From Nocardia bhagyanarayanae (GTDB lineage Bacteria; Actinomycetota; Actinomycetes; Mycobacteriales; Mycobacteriaceae), in contig NZ_VFPG01000001.1 of assembly GCF_006716565.1 (NCBI RefSeq), positions 3,968,001 through 4,032,000 of the forward strand: a DNA stretch of 64,000 bases, written 5' to 3'. Shown in pieces: positions 15,251-24,748 of this stretch. Position numbers and translations under genes: made by a program. The notes beneath the pieces are model-generated. The model did no database searches, was not told the DNA's origin, and saw only the letters and a program-made list of their open reading frames with translations. How positions within the stretch are numbered: the first letter of the stretch is position 1; each line of letters begins with the position of its first letter.

Positions 15251-16633
15251 TCAGCGCCCGAATCCGCTGTCGAAACCGATCGCCGCGCGTAGCGGGTCGG
15301 CGTCCAGTTCGTCGGCGCCGCGGCGCAGCGCGAACCGGTCCGCCTCCTGCGCGACGACCTGACCGATCAGCGGCGACATCACATAGCGGTCGGGCTCCGA
15401 GACCCGGTGCAGCAGACCGCCGTCGATGAGACTGTCCATCGCATACTCGGCCGATTCGATCGAGATGTGCAAGGTCCGTGCCAGTGTCGCGGGCGTGACC
15501 TCGTCGGCCCCGCCCGCGAGCATGTGCAGCACGTGCTTGGCCAACGGCGGACGCGACAGGTAGGCGGGCAGTACCGCGTCGGCCAGGCTCACGTCACCGA
15601 TGCGCAGCCAGTTCGACACGTTCACGCCCTCGGCGAGGCGCGCGGCGATCTCCGACAGGCGGCGCCCCGGCTGCGCGGCGATCTTGCGACCCGCGATGGT
15701 GAGCGCCAGGGGCAGGTGTCCGCAGAACTCGGCGATGCTGCTCGCCGCGGCCGGTTCGGCTCCGACCCGGTCGCCGCCGATGAGCAGCCGCAGCAGGTCG
15801 ACCGACTCGGCGCGGGGGAGGGGGCCGAGAGTGACGCGGCGTACCCCGTCCAGGCCGAGCAGCCGTGAGCGGCTGGTCACCACGATCTGGCTGTTGAGCG
15901 AGCGCGCCAGCAGCGGGCGCACCTGCGGTTCGTCGCGGACGTTGTCGAGCAGCACGATGACCCGGCGCTCGGCGAGCATCGAGCGGTAGAGCCCGATCCG
16001 GTGCATGTCGTCGGCGGGTACCTGGTCGGGCGGCACGCCGAGCGCGCGCAGGAAACCGGCCATCACCTCCAGGGGCGCGGCGTCGTCGCCGCGGATGGCG
16101 GCCATGTCGGCGAACAGCTGCCCGTCGGGGAACTGTTCGGCGAGCCGGTGCGCGAACCGCAGCGCGAACGCGGTCTTGCCGACGCCGACCGGCCCGCGCA
16201 CCACCACCGGGACTCGCGAGTCGGCGATGCCCGCCGTCGCCGCGCGCGTGCCGTCGAATTCGGCGACCCGGCCGACGAAATCGTCCGGTCCGATGGGCAG
16301 CTGGACCGGACGCGGCGGTCCCGCGTCGGCCGTCTCGTCCACCACGATCGGCAGCGGCTCGGTGGGCGCGCCGTCTCCGCGCGCCTCGCGCCAGCGGCGC
16401 TCCCACTCCCCGGGGTCGCCGCCGCAGGCGCGGACGAACGCCAGCGCCACCGGCAGCGTCGGCAGCCGGTGGCCGCCCGCGGCGTCCGACAAGACGGAAG
16501 GGGAGTAGAGGGCCACGCTGGCCAGTTGCCGGTAGGACGGATTGCCCGCCGCGGCCCGCAACTTGCGCAGATCGCCCGCGAACGCGGCGATCGGGCCCGA
16601 CCGGATATCGATCGGCTTCTCTCGTCTCCCCAT
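15251..16633 (-). CDS. XRE-type / STAND (NB-ARC) ATPase regulator
   Basis: 460 residues. An N-terminal helical DNA-binding-like part (LRKLRAAAGNPSYRQLA, residues ~20-80) is followed by an NTPase domain with Walker A RGPVGVGKTAFA and Walker B VIVLLDNVRDE. Helical and winged-helix parts like those of NB-ARC/AfsR-type signal ATPases follow (FCGHLPLALTIAGRKI). There are no TPR repeats at the end, so it is shorter than AfsR-like proteins. The ATG at 16633 has GGAGTGGAGCACC upstream. It is divergent from the VWA operon and is the obvious candidate regulator for it, though this is inference. Confidence 0.8.
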   Translation of the reverse strand: MGRREKPIDIRSGPIAAFAGDLRKLRAAAGNPSYRQLASVALYSPSVLSDAAGGHRLPTLPVALAFVRACGGDPGEWERRWREARGDGAPTEPLPIVVDETADAGPPRPVQLPIGPDDFVGRVAEFDGTRAATAGIADSRVPVVVRGPVGVGKTAFALRFAHRLAEQFPDGQLFADMAAIRGDDAAPLEVMAGFLRALGVPPDQVPADDMHRIGLYRSMLAERRVIVLLDNVRDEPQVRPLLARSLNSQIVVTSRSRLLGLDGVRRVTLGPLPRAESVDLLRLLIGGDRVGAEPAAASSIAEFCGHLPLALTIAGRKIAAQPGRRLSEIAARLAEGVNVSNWLRIGDVSLADAVLPAYLSRPPLAKHVLHMLAGGADEVTPATLARTLHISIESAEYAMDSLIDGGLLHRVSEPDRYVMSPLIGQVVAQEADRFALRRGADELDADPLRAAIGFDSGFGR

Positions 16634-17018
16634 CGGTGCTCCACTCCCTGAAATGCGTTGCGGCACACTTGCCCCTATGCCGCAGCCTGGCAGCCGACGA
16701 CCCTGTCGGCTCCCCCCATGACGCGCACCGCCTAGCGAGCACCGGCCTCGGCGGTTTGCCCCTGATTCAGACCGCACTTCCGGGGAGCTCCGCACCGCGC
16801 GTCCGGCGAGTCCGAATTTCCCGTTCCGCGATCGTCCATCCGGAGGGTGAACGGCCAGCGTCGCTATGGCATGCAATAGGCGACGTGCCGCCTAAGCCTG
16901 AATCGCGGTGTGTGCCTTGGGTATTAACAACCCGATGCGCCTTCGTTCGGTCAGGTCCCTTGACCGCTCGAGTTTTAGTCACTTACACTAAAACTACGCA
17001 CACGAGAGGAGTGGCGAC
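16634..17018. promoter_or_regulatory. Divergent intergenic region between STAND regulator and VWA operon
   Basis: 385 bp with no convincing gene; short frames inside it lack ribosome-binding sites and family features. It must carry the promoters of both neighbours. The only strong element seen is the palindrome at 16971-16995, next to the VWA start. Confidence 0.7.
16971..16995. promoter_or_regulatory. Perfect 9-bp inverted repeat, putative operator of the VWA operon
   Basis: Arms AGTTTTAGT (16971-16979) and ACTAAAACT (16987-16995) are exact reverse complements around a 7-bp spacer. The site ends 24 bp before the VWA start codon and is clearly AT-rich against its surroundings. This is the size and form of a dimeric repressor operator. 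The cognate regulator is not known. Confidence 0.6.
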
Positions 17019-17969
17019 ATGGGATACGGACACTGGGACGACACCGCCTACCGGGCGGCCAAGACCTATCGCGCCAGCCGGGGGATCGACGACTTCGGCT
17101 ACACCGCCGAGATGCGGGAGCGGCCGTACACGAGCTGGCGGGCGCATCCGTCGCTCGACCCGCTGGGGGTCGGCGCGCGCGAATGCCGGGACTCCGCCGA
17201 GCACGGCAACTCGCTGCCCATCGCGGTGTTGTTCGACGTGACCGGCTCGATGGGGCAGGTGCCGATCATCATGCAGGACAAACTCGGCAAGCTGCACGGA
17301 CTGCTCCAGCGCAAGAAGTACGCCGACGATCCGCAGATTTTGTTCGGCGCGGTCGGCGACGCGGACACCGACCGGGCGCCGCTGCAGATCGGCCAGTTCG
17401 AATCCGACAACCGGATGGACCAGCAGTTGCGCGACATCCTGCTCGAGGGCGGCGGTGGCGGCCAGAAGTCCGAAAGTTACGAACTGGCGGCCTACTTCAT
17501 GGCCACCCACGTCGTCACCGACGCGTGGGAGAAGCGGCGCAAGCGCGGCTACCTGTTCCTCATCGGCGACGAGCTGAACAAGCCGAGGCTCGCCTCGCGG
17601 CACATCCGCGCGGTGATCGGCGATCACGTGCGCAGCGATATCGCGGTCGACTCGATCTATCGCGAGCTGGCCGAGAAGTGGCACGTGCACTACGTCCTGC
17701 CGAACCAGTCCAGCTACTACGACGATCCCGAGATCGCGGAGCACTGGCGCGGGCTGCTCGGCCAGAACTTCCTGAAGCTCGACGATCCGGCCGCGGTGTG
17801 CGAACTCATCGCGCTCACCGTCGGGCTCGCGGAGGGACGGGTCGACATCGACACGGGTCTGGCGGATCTGCGCGACGTCGGATCGGCGGCGGAGGTGGAT
17901 TCGGTGGGCAAGGCGCTGGGCGCGCACGCGCGTCCGGCCGTGCGGGCGCTGCCGGGTGGGTCGCGCTGA
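17019..17969 (+). CDS. VWA-domain protein
   Basis: 316 residues. A von Willebrand A domain begins near residue 65 (SLPIAVLFDVTGSMGQVPII), with a MIDAS-type metal site DVTGS. Later parts are LEGGGGGQKSESYELAAY and YLFLIGDELN. No signal peptide or membrane segment is present, so it acts in the cytoplasm. The ATG has a GAGAGGAG site upstream. It heads a run of four plus-strand genes with a PurA-like enzyme, a NrtR-like protein and a HIT hydrolase; cytoplasmic VWA proteins often serve as metal-dependent assembly factors in such stress or conflict modules. Its own function is unknown. Confidence 0.82.
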   Translation: MGYGHWDDTAYRAAKTYRASRGIDDFGYTAEMRERPYTSWRAHPSLDPLGVGARECRDSAEHGNSLPIAVLFDVTGSMGQVPIIMQDKLGKLHGLLQRKKYADDPQILFGAVGDADTDRAPLQIGQFESDNRMDQQLRDILLEGGGGGQKSESYELAAYFMATHVVTDAWEKRRKRGYLFLIGDELNKPRLASRHIRAVIGDHVRSDIAVDSIYRELAEKWHVHYVLPNQSSYYDDPEIAEHWRGLLGQNFLKLDDPAAVCELIALTVGLAEGRVDIDTGLADLRDVGSAAEVDSVGKALGAHARPAVRALPGGSR

Positions 17970-18039
17970 GTGGGTGCGCCGCACCGTCGCGGGGTCGGCG
18001 CGGCGCGCTCGGTGTTCGTGAAAGGGAAGGCGGGACAGC

Positions 18040-19293
18040 ATGAACGGCTCGCATCTGATCGTCGTCGACCTCGGCTTCGGTGACGTGGGGAAGGGGGCGA
18101 CGGTGGACTGGCTGTGCTCGCCCGAGGCGGGTCTGGACGTGTCCGTGGTCGTGCGCTTCAACGGCGGCGCGCAGGCCGCGCACAACGTGATCGCCGACGG
18201 GCGGCACCACACGTTCGCGCAGTTCGGGTCCGGCACGTTCGCCGGCGTGCCGACCCTGCTCTCCGAGCACATGCTCGTCGAACCGATCGCGTTGGCGGGG
18301 GAGGCGCGGCGGCTGCTGGCGTCGGGCGTGCGGGATCCGTTGGCGCTGTTGCGTATCGACGGCCGCGCACTGCTGACGACGCCGATCCACATCGCTGCCA
18401 ACCGGGCTCGCGAAGACGCCCGAGGTGCGGCGCGGCACGGGTCCTGCGGCCGGGGGATCGGCGAGACCGCCTGGTACGCCCTCGAACACGACGCGCCGAC
18501 GGTGGCCGACTGCCGCAACCCCGCGGTGTTGCGCGCCAAGCTGCGCGCGTTGGCCGCGCACTACGGTCCGTTGATCGCGGCGAGCGCGCACCGCTACGAG
18601 CCGATCGACGACTTGGTCGACATGTACCGGGAGTTCGCGGCCGCGGTGCGGATCGTGGACGGACGGTACCTGGCGGCGGCGGCCCGGCGCGGCCGCCTCG
18701 TCTTCGAGGGCGCGCAGGGCGTGCTGCTCGACGAGTGGCGCGGATTTCACCCGCACACCACCTGGTCCACCGTCGAGCCGCGCAACGCCCGCGCCATGCT
18801 GGCGGCGATCGGTCACGCGGGGTACACCATCGGCGTCACGCGCACCTACCAGACCAGGCACGGTGCGGGCCCGCTGCCGACGGAGGACCCGGGGCTCGCG
18901 ATTCCCGAGCCGCACAACGGCTTCGGCGAGTACCAGGGTGCGTTCCGCCTCGGTCATCTCGACGCGGTGCTGCTGCGCTACGCCGTCGCGGCCTGCGGTG
19001 GTGTCGACGGGCTCGTGGTCAACCACCTGGATGCAATCGGAACCGGCTTCGCCGCAACGGATTACCGAACCAGTGCGGGAATCGTCCGCGACCTGCCGCT
19101 CGGTCCGTGGCGCGATCTCGAACACCAGCGGCGGCTCACCGAGTTGCTCGCCACCGCCGAGCCGATACTCACCGAGTTGCCCGAGGATCGGCTGTCCTGG
19201 TTCGAGCGGACGCTCGGCGCGCCGGTCGTTCTCAGCGCGGACGGTCCGAGCCGGGCCGATCGCACCGGGTGGCGGGCGGAGGTCGCCGCCTGA
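18040..19293 (+). CDS. Adenylosuccinate-synthetase paralogue (PurA-like)
   Basis: 417 residues, close to PurA length. The GTP loop reads GFGDVGKGATVD where PurA has GDEGKG: the catalytic Asp and Lys remain but the Glu is Val. The segment RFNGGAQAAHNV keeps the catalytic His of NGGxNAGHTV with changed neighbours. YQTRHGAGPLPTE matches the PurA segment TTRVGxGPFPTE. True PurA is usually more conserved and not next to a VWA gene, so this is probably a specialised ligase joining aspartate or another amine to a purine-like substrate. The ATG follows an AAAGGGAAGG site. It lies 70 bp after the VWA gene, probably co-transcribed. Confidence 0.82.
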   Translation: MNGSHLIVVDLGFGDVGKGATVDWLCSPEAGLDVSVVVRFNGGAQAAHNVIADGRHHTFAQFGSGTFAGVPTLLSEHMLVEPIALAGEARRLLASGVRDPLALLRIDGRALLTTPIHIAANRAREDARGAARHGSCGRGIGETAWYALEHDAPTVADCRNPAVLRAKLRALAAHYGPLIAASAHRYEPIDDLVDMYREFAAAVRIVDGRYLAAAARRGRLVFEGAQGVLLDEWRGFHPHTTWSTVEPRNARAMLAAIGHAGYTIGVTRTYQTRHGAGPLPTEDPGLAIPEPHNGFGEYQGAFRLGHLDAVLLRYAVAACGGVDGLVVNHLDAIGTGFAATDYRTSAGIVRDLPLGPWRDLEHQRRLTELLATAEPILTELPEDRLSWFERTLGAPVVLSADGPSRADRTGWRAEVAA

Positions 19294-19351
19294 AAGGCGC
19301 GGCCGGGCCGGGCGCGCACGGGGCGACCGGGGGAGGGCAGGATGGTTCGGC

Positions 19352-19993
19352 GTGGAGCAATCCGTTGTGTCGGTCGACGTGGTGACGCTCCGGTTCTGGC
19401 CCGAGGACGCCGGGGTCACGATCGGAATCGCGCCGCGCGGCCACGAACCGTTCACCGGCGAACTCGCGCTGCCCGGCGTGCTGCTCGGCCGTGGCGAGCG
19501 CCTCGCCGCGGCCGCCCGCCGCGCGGTGCACACCAAGCTCGGTGTCCCCGACGCGGCGATCGGCGCCGTCGGCCAGCTCGTCACCTTCGACGAACCGCAC
19601 CGCGACCCGCGCGGCCCGACCCTGTCCATCGCCATGTGGGCGGTGGTCGCCCCGCACGAAGGCCCGGCCCAGTGGGTCTCCTTCGACGCGACGCCCACCC
19701 TGGCGTTCGACCACAACCGCATCGTCGAGGACTCCCGCGCCGTGCTGGCCCGGCTGCTCTGGAAAGACGCCGTGTTCACCCGCGCGATGCTCGGCGCCGA
19801 ATTCCCCGCCACCAGAGCCGTCGAGCTGAGCACCTCGCTGCTCGGCCTGCGCCCGGACCCGGCCAACCTCAACCGGACCCTGGCCGCCCTCCCCGGCCTG
19901 GAACGCACCACCGAACGCCGCCGCACCAAACCCACCGGCCGCCCCGCCGCCGTCTGGGCCTTCACCTCGGACGAACCCTCCTGGGCCGAATAA
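19352..19993 (+). CDS. NrtR-like protein: degenerate Nudix domain plus winged helix
   Basis: 213 residues from the GTG at 19352. The first ~130 residues are a Nudix fold; the Nudix box region reads GRGERLAAAARRAVHTKLGV, lacking the Glu pair needed for hydrolysis. The segment LAFDHNRIVEDSRAVLARLL and a C-terminal helix-turn-helix-like part are typical of NrtR regulators, which sense ADP-ribose and control NAD metabolism. So it is a probable ligand-responsive DNA-binding protein of this module, and the palindrome upstream of the VWA gene is a possible target. An enzymatic role is unlikely. Confidence 0.72.
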   Translation: MEQSVVSVDVVTLRFWPEDAGVTIGIAPRGHEPFTGELALPGVLLGRGERLAAAARRAVHTKLGVPDAAIGAVGQLVTFDEPHRDPRGPTLSIAMWAVVAPHEGPAQWVSFDATPTLAFDHNRIVEDSRAVLARLLWKDAVFTRAMLGAEFPATRAVELSTSLLGLRPDPANLNRTLAALPGLERTTERRRTKPTGRPAAVWAFTSDEPSWAE

Positions 19994-20032
19994 ACCTGGG
20001 CCGCAACGGATTGTCTGCCGTACGGTGGCCCG

Positions 20033-20485
20033 GTGGGGACTCCATGCGGCATCTGTGCGAAACACCGGGGCGAAGGACCGTTGGTCGGGCCGCTCCTCTT
20101 CGCCGACGAGCTGGTCGTGGTCACCCACCGGCCGCTGAGCAAGGGGCGCTTGCCCGGTTACCTGTTCGTGGAGACTCGACGCCACACCGCGGGCGTCGCC
20201 GACCTCGGCGACGACGAGAGCAGGGCCGTCGGCTGGGCGGTGGCGCGCGCCGCGCGTGCGCTGCGCCACGAGCTGGCGCCGGAGCACGTCTTCTCCGCGA
20301 TCACCGGCCGCACCTGGGCGCATTTCCACCAGCACGTCTTCGCCAGGCCGACGGGGACGCCGGATGAGATTCCCTGGTTCGGCGCGGACGAGTGGGCGGG
20401 CGCCCCGATCCTGGACGATGCCGGTCTCGACCAGCTCTGCGCACGGCTGTCGCCCTACTTCGGGCCGCCTGAACAGTTTCCGTAG
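20033..20485 (+). CDS. HIT-family nucleotide hydrolase/transferase
   Basis: 150 residues from a GTG. The histidine triad HFHQHVF (about residue 100) and the preceding N-terminal Cys pair (CGIC) fit the HIT superfamily, which hydrolyses or transfers nucleoside phosphates through a His-nucleotidyl intermediate. It lies 39 bp after the NrtR-like gene in the same direction and probably completes the four-gene unit. A nucleotide-processing role is consistent with the PurA-like and Nudix neighbours; the substrate is unknown. Confidence 0.82.
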   Translation: MGTPCGICAKHRGEGPLVGPLLFADELVVVTHRPLSKGRLPGYLFVETRRHTAGVADLGDDESRAVGWAVARAARALRHELAPEHVFSAITGRTWAHFHQHVFARPTGTPDEIPWFGADEWAGAPILDDAGLDQLCARLSPYFGPPEQFP

Positions 20486-20705
20486 CGGACCTGCCACACC
20501 AGCCACGCGCCGCCGATCTCGGTGAGCGCCGCCAGGGCGAACTGCGGCGGGGAGCGAGCGATCGACACGGCCGGGCACCCGCCGGTCGCGCGGCGTTCGG
20601 CCGGAGTTCAGGGAGGCGACCGGCGCCGAGTCGGGCGATGAAAGCTCGATGAACAGACCGGGGAAAGGCTGGTGGGACCGGTCTGCGGGCCGTCATCGTC
20701 ACGGT

Positions 20706-21623
20706 ATGCGAAGACGGTCGCTGTTGCGGGCCACGGCCGTCATGGCGGCCGCCCTGGTCCCGGGCGCGGTCACCGCCACCGCCGCCCCCGGTCGCACCAA
20801 GGTTCTCGTCATCGGCCTCGACGGCGCGATGTATGCCAAGCTCCGCGAGGCCCGCGCGCCGAACCTGCTGCGGCTGGTCGCCGCGGGCACCCTCTCCCAA
20901 ACCTCGCTCGTGCCGCACATCAGCCTGTCCGGCCCGTCCTGGGCGACCGCCCTCACCGGCGTGTGGGACCGCAAGCACGGCGTCACCCACAACGACTTCG
21001 ACGCAGCCCCCTTCGACCGGTACCCCACGGTGTTCACCCTGTTGGAGCGCGCGGGACGCCGCACAGCCGCCGTCGCGACGTGGTCGAAGATCGCGACCAT
21101 CGCGGGCAGCGGAACGCCGCGCGCGAGCCGGATCCGGGTCACCGAGCCGGTACCGGACGACCCGGACGAGGCGAAGACCGACGCCGCCACCGCCGACGCG
21201 GCGATCGCCGAGCTCACCGGGGACGCCCCCGACTTCCTTTTCGTCCACCTCGACCAGATCGACTTCGCCGGTCACCGGCACGGGGCGGCGTCCAAGGCCT
21301 TCCTGGACGCGACCATCCGGGCGGATCGCGAGGTCGGCCGGATCGTCGCGGCCGCGGACGCGCGCCACGGCGAGCGCTGGACCGTGCTGGTCACGACCGA
21401 CCACGGCCACCTCCCGAAGGGCGGCCACGGCGGACAGACCCGCGACGAGACCGCCACCTTCGTCATCGCGCGCGGACCCGCCTTCGCCCCCGGCGTGACC
21501 GACGCGCACTACGCCCTCGTCGACATCACCCCCACCGCGCTGGATCTGCTCGGCGTCCCGGTCCCGCGCGGCCTGGACGGCGGTTCCATGCCGGCCCGTC
21601 CGGCTGCCGCCCGCGAGTGGTAG
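20706..21623 (+). CDS. Secreted alkaline-phosphatase-superfamily phosphodiesterase
   Basis: 305 residues from the ATG at 20706, which gives a clean signal peptide (MRRRSLLRATAVMAAAL) with a twin-Arg-like start. The metal-binding and nucleophile region is LVIGLDGAMY, with the expected Thr/Ser region in the segment HISLSGPSWATALTG. Later metal ligands lie in FLFVHLDQIDFAGHRHG and TTDHGHLPKGGHGG. This is the nucleotide pyrophosphatase/phosphodiesterase (AP superfamily) layout. It acts outside the membrane on phosphodiesters or nucleotides. A GTG/ATG further upstream would bury the signal peptide. Confidence 0.85.
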   Translation: MRRRSLLRATAVMAAALVPGAVTATAAPGRTKVLVIGLDGAMYAKLREARAPNLLRLVAAGTLSQTSLVPHISLSGPSWATALTGVWDRKHGVTHNDFDAAPFDRYPTVFTLLERAGRRTAAVATWSKIATIAGSGTPRASRIRVTEPVPDDPDEAKTDAATADAAIAELTGDAPDFLFVHLDQIDFAGHRHGAASKAFLDATIRADREVGRIVAAADARHGERWTVLVTTDHGHLPKGGHGGQTRDETATFVIARGPAFAPGVTDAHYALVDITPTALDLLGVPVPRGLDGGSMPARPAAAREW

Positions 21624-21841
21624 CGCGGGTCGCCGCTACGCCGTTCTACCCTCCCGAATGACGGTGGCAAATCCGTTCTGCCTCGGTGAAGTTCGGTTCG
21701 GAGGAATCCTCCGTGGGGCTCCCGTGATCGCCTCGAGAAGTCCGGTCGCGGGGCTGGAAACCGGACAGCTTCCGGTCTCGGCAGCTGCGGATCCGACGGT
21801 GTGCCTGGCCGGGGACTAAAGTTGTGGTCTGGGCGGTTGCA

Positions 21842-21867
21842 GCGGTCGGATAGGGTGGTCCGACCGC
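21842..21867 (+). promoter_or_regulatory. Inverted repeat in the rel leader
   Basis: A 9-bp perfect inverted repeat (21842-21850 with 21859-21867, 8-bp loop) ends 19 bp before the rel ATG. It could be a 5' UTR hairpin or an operator; nothing more can be said from sequence. Confidence 0.45.
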
Positions 21868-21886
21868 GGCGTGGAGAGGTGGTGGC

Positions 21887-24355
21887 ATGACTCAGCATCT
21901 GGGCGAGGCGAATGTCGAGCAATCGGCGGCATCTGCCCCGCAGTCGAACGGTGCGGCGGCCGCCCCCGCGAGCCCGCAGCCCGCCCGGCCGACGCCCAAC
22001 GATGTGCCCCAGCGGCAGCCCGATCGGGCCCAGCGTCCGTCCGGAACGACGCAGCGTGCGGCCGAACCGGCGCAGCGCCAGCCCGGCACCGCCGCGGTCC
22101 CCACCTCCGCCTCACGGCGGGTGCGTGCGCGGCTGGCCCGCCGGATGACCGGTCAGCGCGGCATCGCCGCCGTCAAGCCGGTGCTCGAACCGCTCGCGAC
22201 GGTGCACCGCGAGCTGTACCCGAAGGCGAATCTGACCCTGCTGCAGCGGGCATTCGACGTCGCCGACGAACGCCACGCGCACCAGTTCCGCAAGTCGGGT
22301 GATCCCTACATCACCCACCCGTTGGCCGTCGCCAACATCCTCGCCGAGCTCGGTATGGACACGACCACGCTGGTCGCGGCGCTGCTGCACGACACGGTGG
22401 AGGACACCGGCTACTCGCTCGAGCAGCTGACCGCGGACTTCGGCGCCGAGGTCGCGCATCTGGTGGACGGCGTCACCAAACTGGACAAGGTCAATCTCGG
22501 CGCGGCCGCCGAGGCCGAAACCATCCGCAAGATGATCATCGCCATGGCGCGCGACCCGCGCGTGCTGGTGATCAAGGTGGCCGACCGCCTGCACAACATG
22601 CGCACCATGCGCTTCCTGCCGCCGGAGAAGCAGGCGAAGAAGGCCAAGGAGACGCTCGAGGTCATCGCGCCGCTGGCCCACCGCCTCGGCATGGCGACCG
22701 TGAAGTGGGAGCTCGAGGACCTCGCGTTCGCGATCCTGCACCCCAAGAAGTACGACGAGATCGTCCGTCTCGTCGCCGACCGCGCGCCCTCCCGCGACAC
22801 CTACCTGGCGAAGGTGCGCGCGGAGATCGTCAACACGCTGGCCGCCTCGCGCATCAACGCGATCGTCGAGGGCAGGCCCAAGCACTACTGGTCGATCTAC
22901 CAGAAGATGATCGTCAAGGGTAAGGACTTCGACGACATCCACGACCTGGTCGGCATCCGCATCCTGTGCGACGAGGTCCGCGACTGCTACGCGGCGGTCG
23001 GCGTGGTGCACTCGCTGTGGCAGCCGATGGCGGGCCGGTTCAAGGACTACATCGCTCAGCCGCGCTACGGCGTCTACCAGTCGCTGCACACCACCGTGGT
23101 CGGTCCGGACGGCAAGCCGCTCGAGGTGCAGATCCGCACCCAGGACATGCACCGCACCGCGGAGTTCGGCATCGCCGCGCACTGGCGCTACAAGGAGACC
23201 CGCGGCAAGCACTCCGGTGACGCCGCCGAAGTCGACGACATGGCCTGGATGCGCCAGCTGCTCGACTGGCAGCGCGAGGCCGCCGACCCCGCGGAGTTCC
23301 TGGAGTCGCTGCGCTTCGACCTGAAGTCGCCCGAGATCTTCGTGTTCACCCCGAAGGGTGACGTGATCACGTTGCCGCAGAAGTCGACTCCGGTCGATTT
23401 CGCGTACGCCGTGCACACCGAGGTCGGCCACCGCTGCATCGGCGCGCGCGTCAACGGACGTCTCGTCGCGCTGGAGCGTCAGCTCGAAAACGGTGAAGTG
23501 GTCGAGGTTTTCACCTCCAAGGCGCAGAACGCCGGTCCCAGCAGGGACTGGCAGAACTTCGTGGTCTCGCCGCGCGCCAAGGCCAAGATCCGGCAGTGGT
23601 TCGCCAAGGAACGCCGCGAGGAGGCGCTGGAGAGCGGCAAGGAGCAGATCTCCAAGGAGGTCCGCCGCGTCGGACTGCCGCTGCAGCGGCTGATGAGCGT
23701 CGACGCCATGACCGCGGTCGCGCACGAGCTGCACTACACCGACATCTCCACCCTCTACACCGCCGTCGGCGAGCACCAGGTCTCCGCGCACCATGTCGTG
23801 CAGCGGCTCATGGCCCAGCTCGGCGGTATCGGCGACGTGGAGAACGAGCTCGCCGAGCGCTCGACGCCGTCCACCACGCCGAGCCGTCAGCGCGTCACGG
23901 GCGACGCGGGCGTGCTGATCCCCGGCGCGCCGGGCACCGTGGCCAAGCTGGCCAAGTGCTGCACGCCGGTCCCCGGCGACGAGATCATGGGCTTCGTGAC
24001 CCGGGGCGGCGCGGTGAGCGTGCACCGGACCGACTGCACCAACGCCGGTTCGCTGCGCGAGCAGGCCGAGCGGATCATCGATGTCGAGTGGGCGCCCTCG
24101 CCCTCGTCGGTCTTCCTGGTCGCCATCCAGATCGAGGCGCTGGACCGCACCCGGTTGCTGTCGGATGTCACCAAGGTGCTCGCCGACGAGAAGGTCAACA
24201 TTCTGTCCGCCTCGGTGGCCACGCACGGCGACCGGGTGGCGATCAGCAAGTTCACTTTCGAGATGGGCGATCCGAAGCACCTGGGCCACTTGCTGAACGT
24301 GGTGCGCAACGTGGAGGGCGTCTACGACGTCTACCGCGTCACCTCGGCCGCCTGA
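21887..24355 (+). CDS. rel: Bifunctional (p)ppGpp synthetase/hydrolase Rel
   Basis: 822 residues, the usual length of the actinobacterial Rel with a slightly long N-terminus. In order: a Pro/Ala-rich tail (1-85); the HD hydrolase domain ([16 protein letters not shown], then the HD motif [10 protein letters not shown]); the synthetase domain ([19 protein letters not shown] and EVQIRT); TGS ([18 protein letters not shown]); a Cys-containing linker ([16 protein letters not shown]); and ACT ([19 protein letters not shown]). All catalytic segments look intact. It makes and breaks the stringent alarmone. In Mycobacterium rel lies directly beside ppiB and near hisS; here about 19 kb of secretion genes lie between them. 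Confidence 0.98.
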   Translation: MTQHLGEANVEQSAASAPQSNGAAAAPASPQPARPTPNDVPQRQPDRAQRPSGTTQRAAEPAQRQPGTAAVPTSASRRVRARLARRMTGQRGIAAVKPVLEPLATVHRELYPKANLTLLQRAFDVADERHAHQFRKSGDPYITHPLAVANILAELGMDTTTLVAALLHDTVEDTGYSLEQLTADFGAEVAHLVDGVTKLDKVNLGAAAEAETIRKMIIAMARDPRVLVIKVADRLHNMRTMRFLPPEKQAKKAKETLEVIAPLAHRLGMATVKWELEDLAFAILHPKKYDEIVRLVADRAPSRDTYLAKVRAEIVNTLAASRINAIVEGRPKHYWSIYQKMIVKGKDFDDIHDLVGIRILCDEVRDCYAAVGVVHSLWQPMAGRFKDYIAQPRYGVYQSLHTTVVGPDGKPLEVQIRTQDMHRTAEFGIAAHWRYKETRGKHSGDAAEVDDMAWMRQLLDWQREAADPAEFLESLRFDLKSPEIFVFTPKGDVITLPQKSTPVDFAYAVHTEVGHRCIGARVNGRLVALERQLENGEVVEVFTSKAQNAGPSRDWQNFVVSPRAKAKIRQWFAKERREEALESGKEQISKEVRRVGLPLQRLMSVDAMTAVAHELHYTDISTLYTAVGEHQVSAHHVVQRLMAQLGGIGDVENELAERSTPSTTPSRQRVTGDAGVLIPGAPGTVAKLAKCCTPVPGDEIMGFVTRGGAVSVHRTDCTNAGSLREQAERIIDVEWAPSPSSVFLVAIQIEALDRTRLLSDVTKVLADEKVNILSASVATHGDRVAISKFTFEMGDPKHLGHLLNVVRNVEGVYDVYRVTSAA

Positions 24356-24404
24356 GGCCCGTCCGTCGCGGACTCGAGCGATAACCCGCGTTCGTCGGGT
24401 AGCC

Positions 24405-24450
24405 GCGGCATTCCGGTCGATTCAGCGCGCCTGAGCGACCGGAATGCCGC
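24405..24450 (+). terminator. Hairpin terminator after rel
   Basis: A perfect 15-bp inverted repeat (24405-24419 with 24436-24450, 16-bp loop) lies 50 bp after the rel stop. No long T run follows, which is usual for actinobacterial terminators. Confidence 0.75.
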
Positions 24451-24748
24451 CCCGGAAAGCGTTGCCGCGCGGCGAGTTTGCTGGCGAACCTGAAATGTTT
24501 GCTGGGTCGTCAAGAGGGGTTGCTGGCCCGGTAGAGCCCAATTATCGCTCCTCGGTAGCGGTCTCGCGCGATCGGTCGGAAACTTGCCGGGCCGATCTCC
24601 GCGCCGCGCCGGTCGGTGTGCGTTATGCTTCGGCGTTTCGCGAAAAGTTTTCTCTGTTGCGGCAGTAATAGCCGGAATCTGTTACGGTCTATTGCGTTTC
24701 ATGGCGTTGAGGGTAGCTGCGGCAACACGGGATTGATTGCGGATCGCT
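24451..24748. promoter_or_regulatory. Gene-free region upstream of the cutinase gene
   Basis: About 300 bp with clearly lower GC than the neighbours. No protein-coding gene is convincing; an 11-codon frame at 24700-24735 has no supporting features. The AT-rich stretch near 24625-24700 is where a promoter for the cutinase would be expected, but no clear -35/-10 pair was found. Confidence 0.55.

Noticed and set aside
18040..19293. Phage-type PurZ for 2-aminoadenine DNA
   Set aside because: The catalytic Asp is kept and there is no DNA polymerase, dATPase (DatZ) or phage gene nearby; the VWA and Nudix context does not fit.
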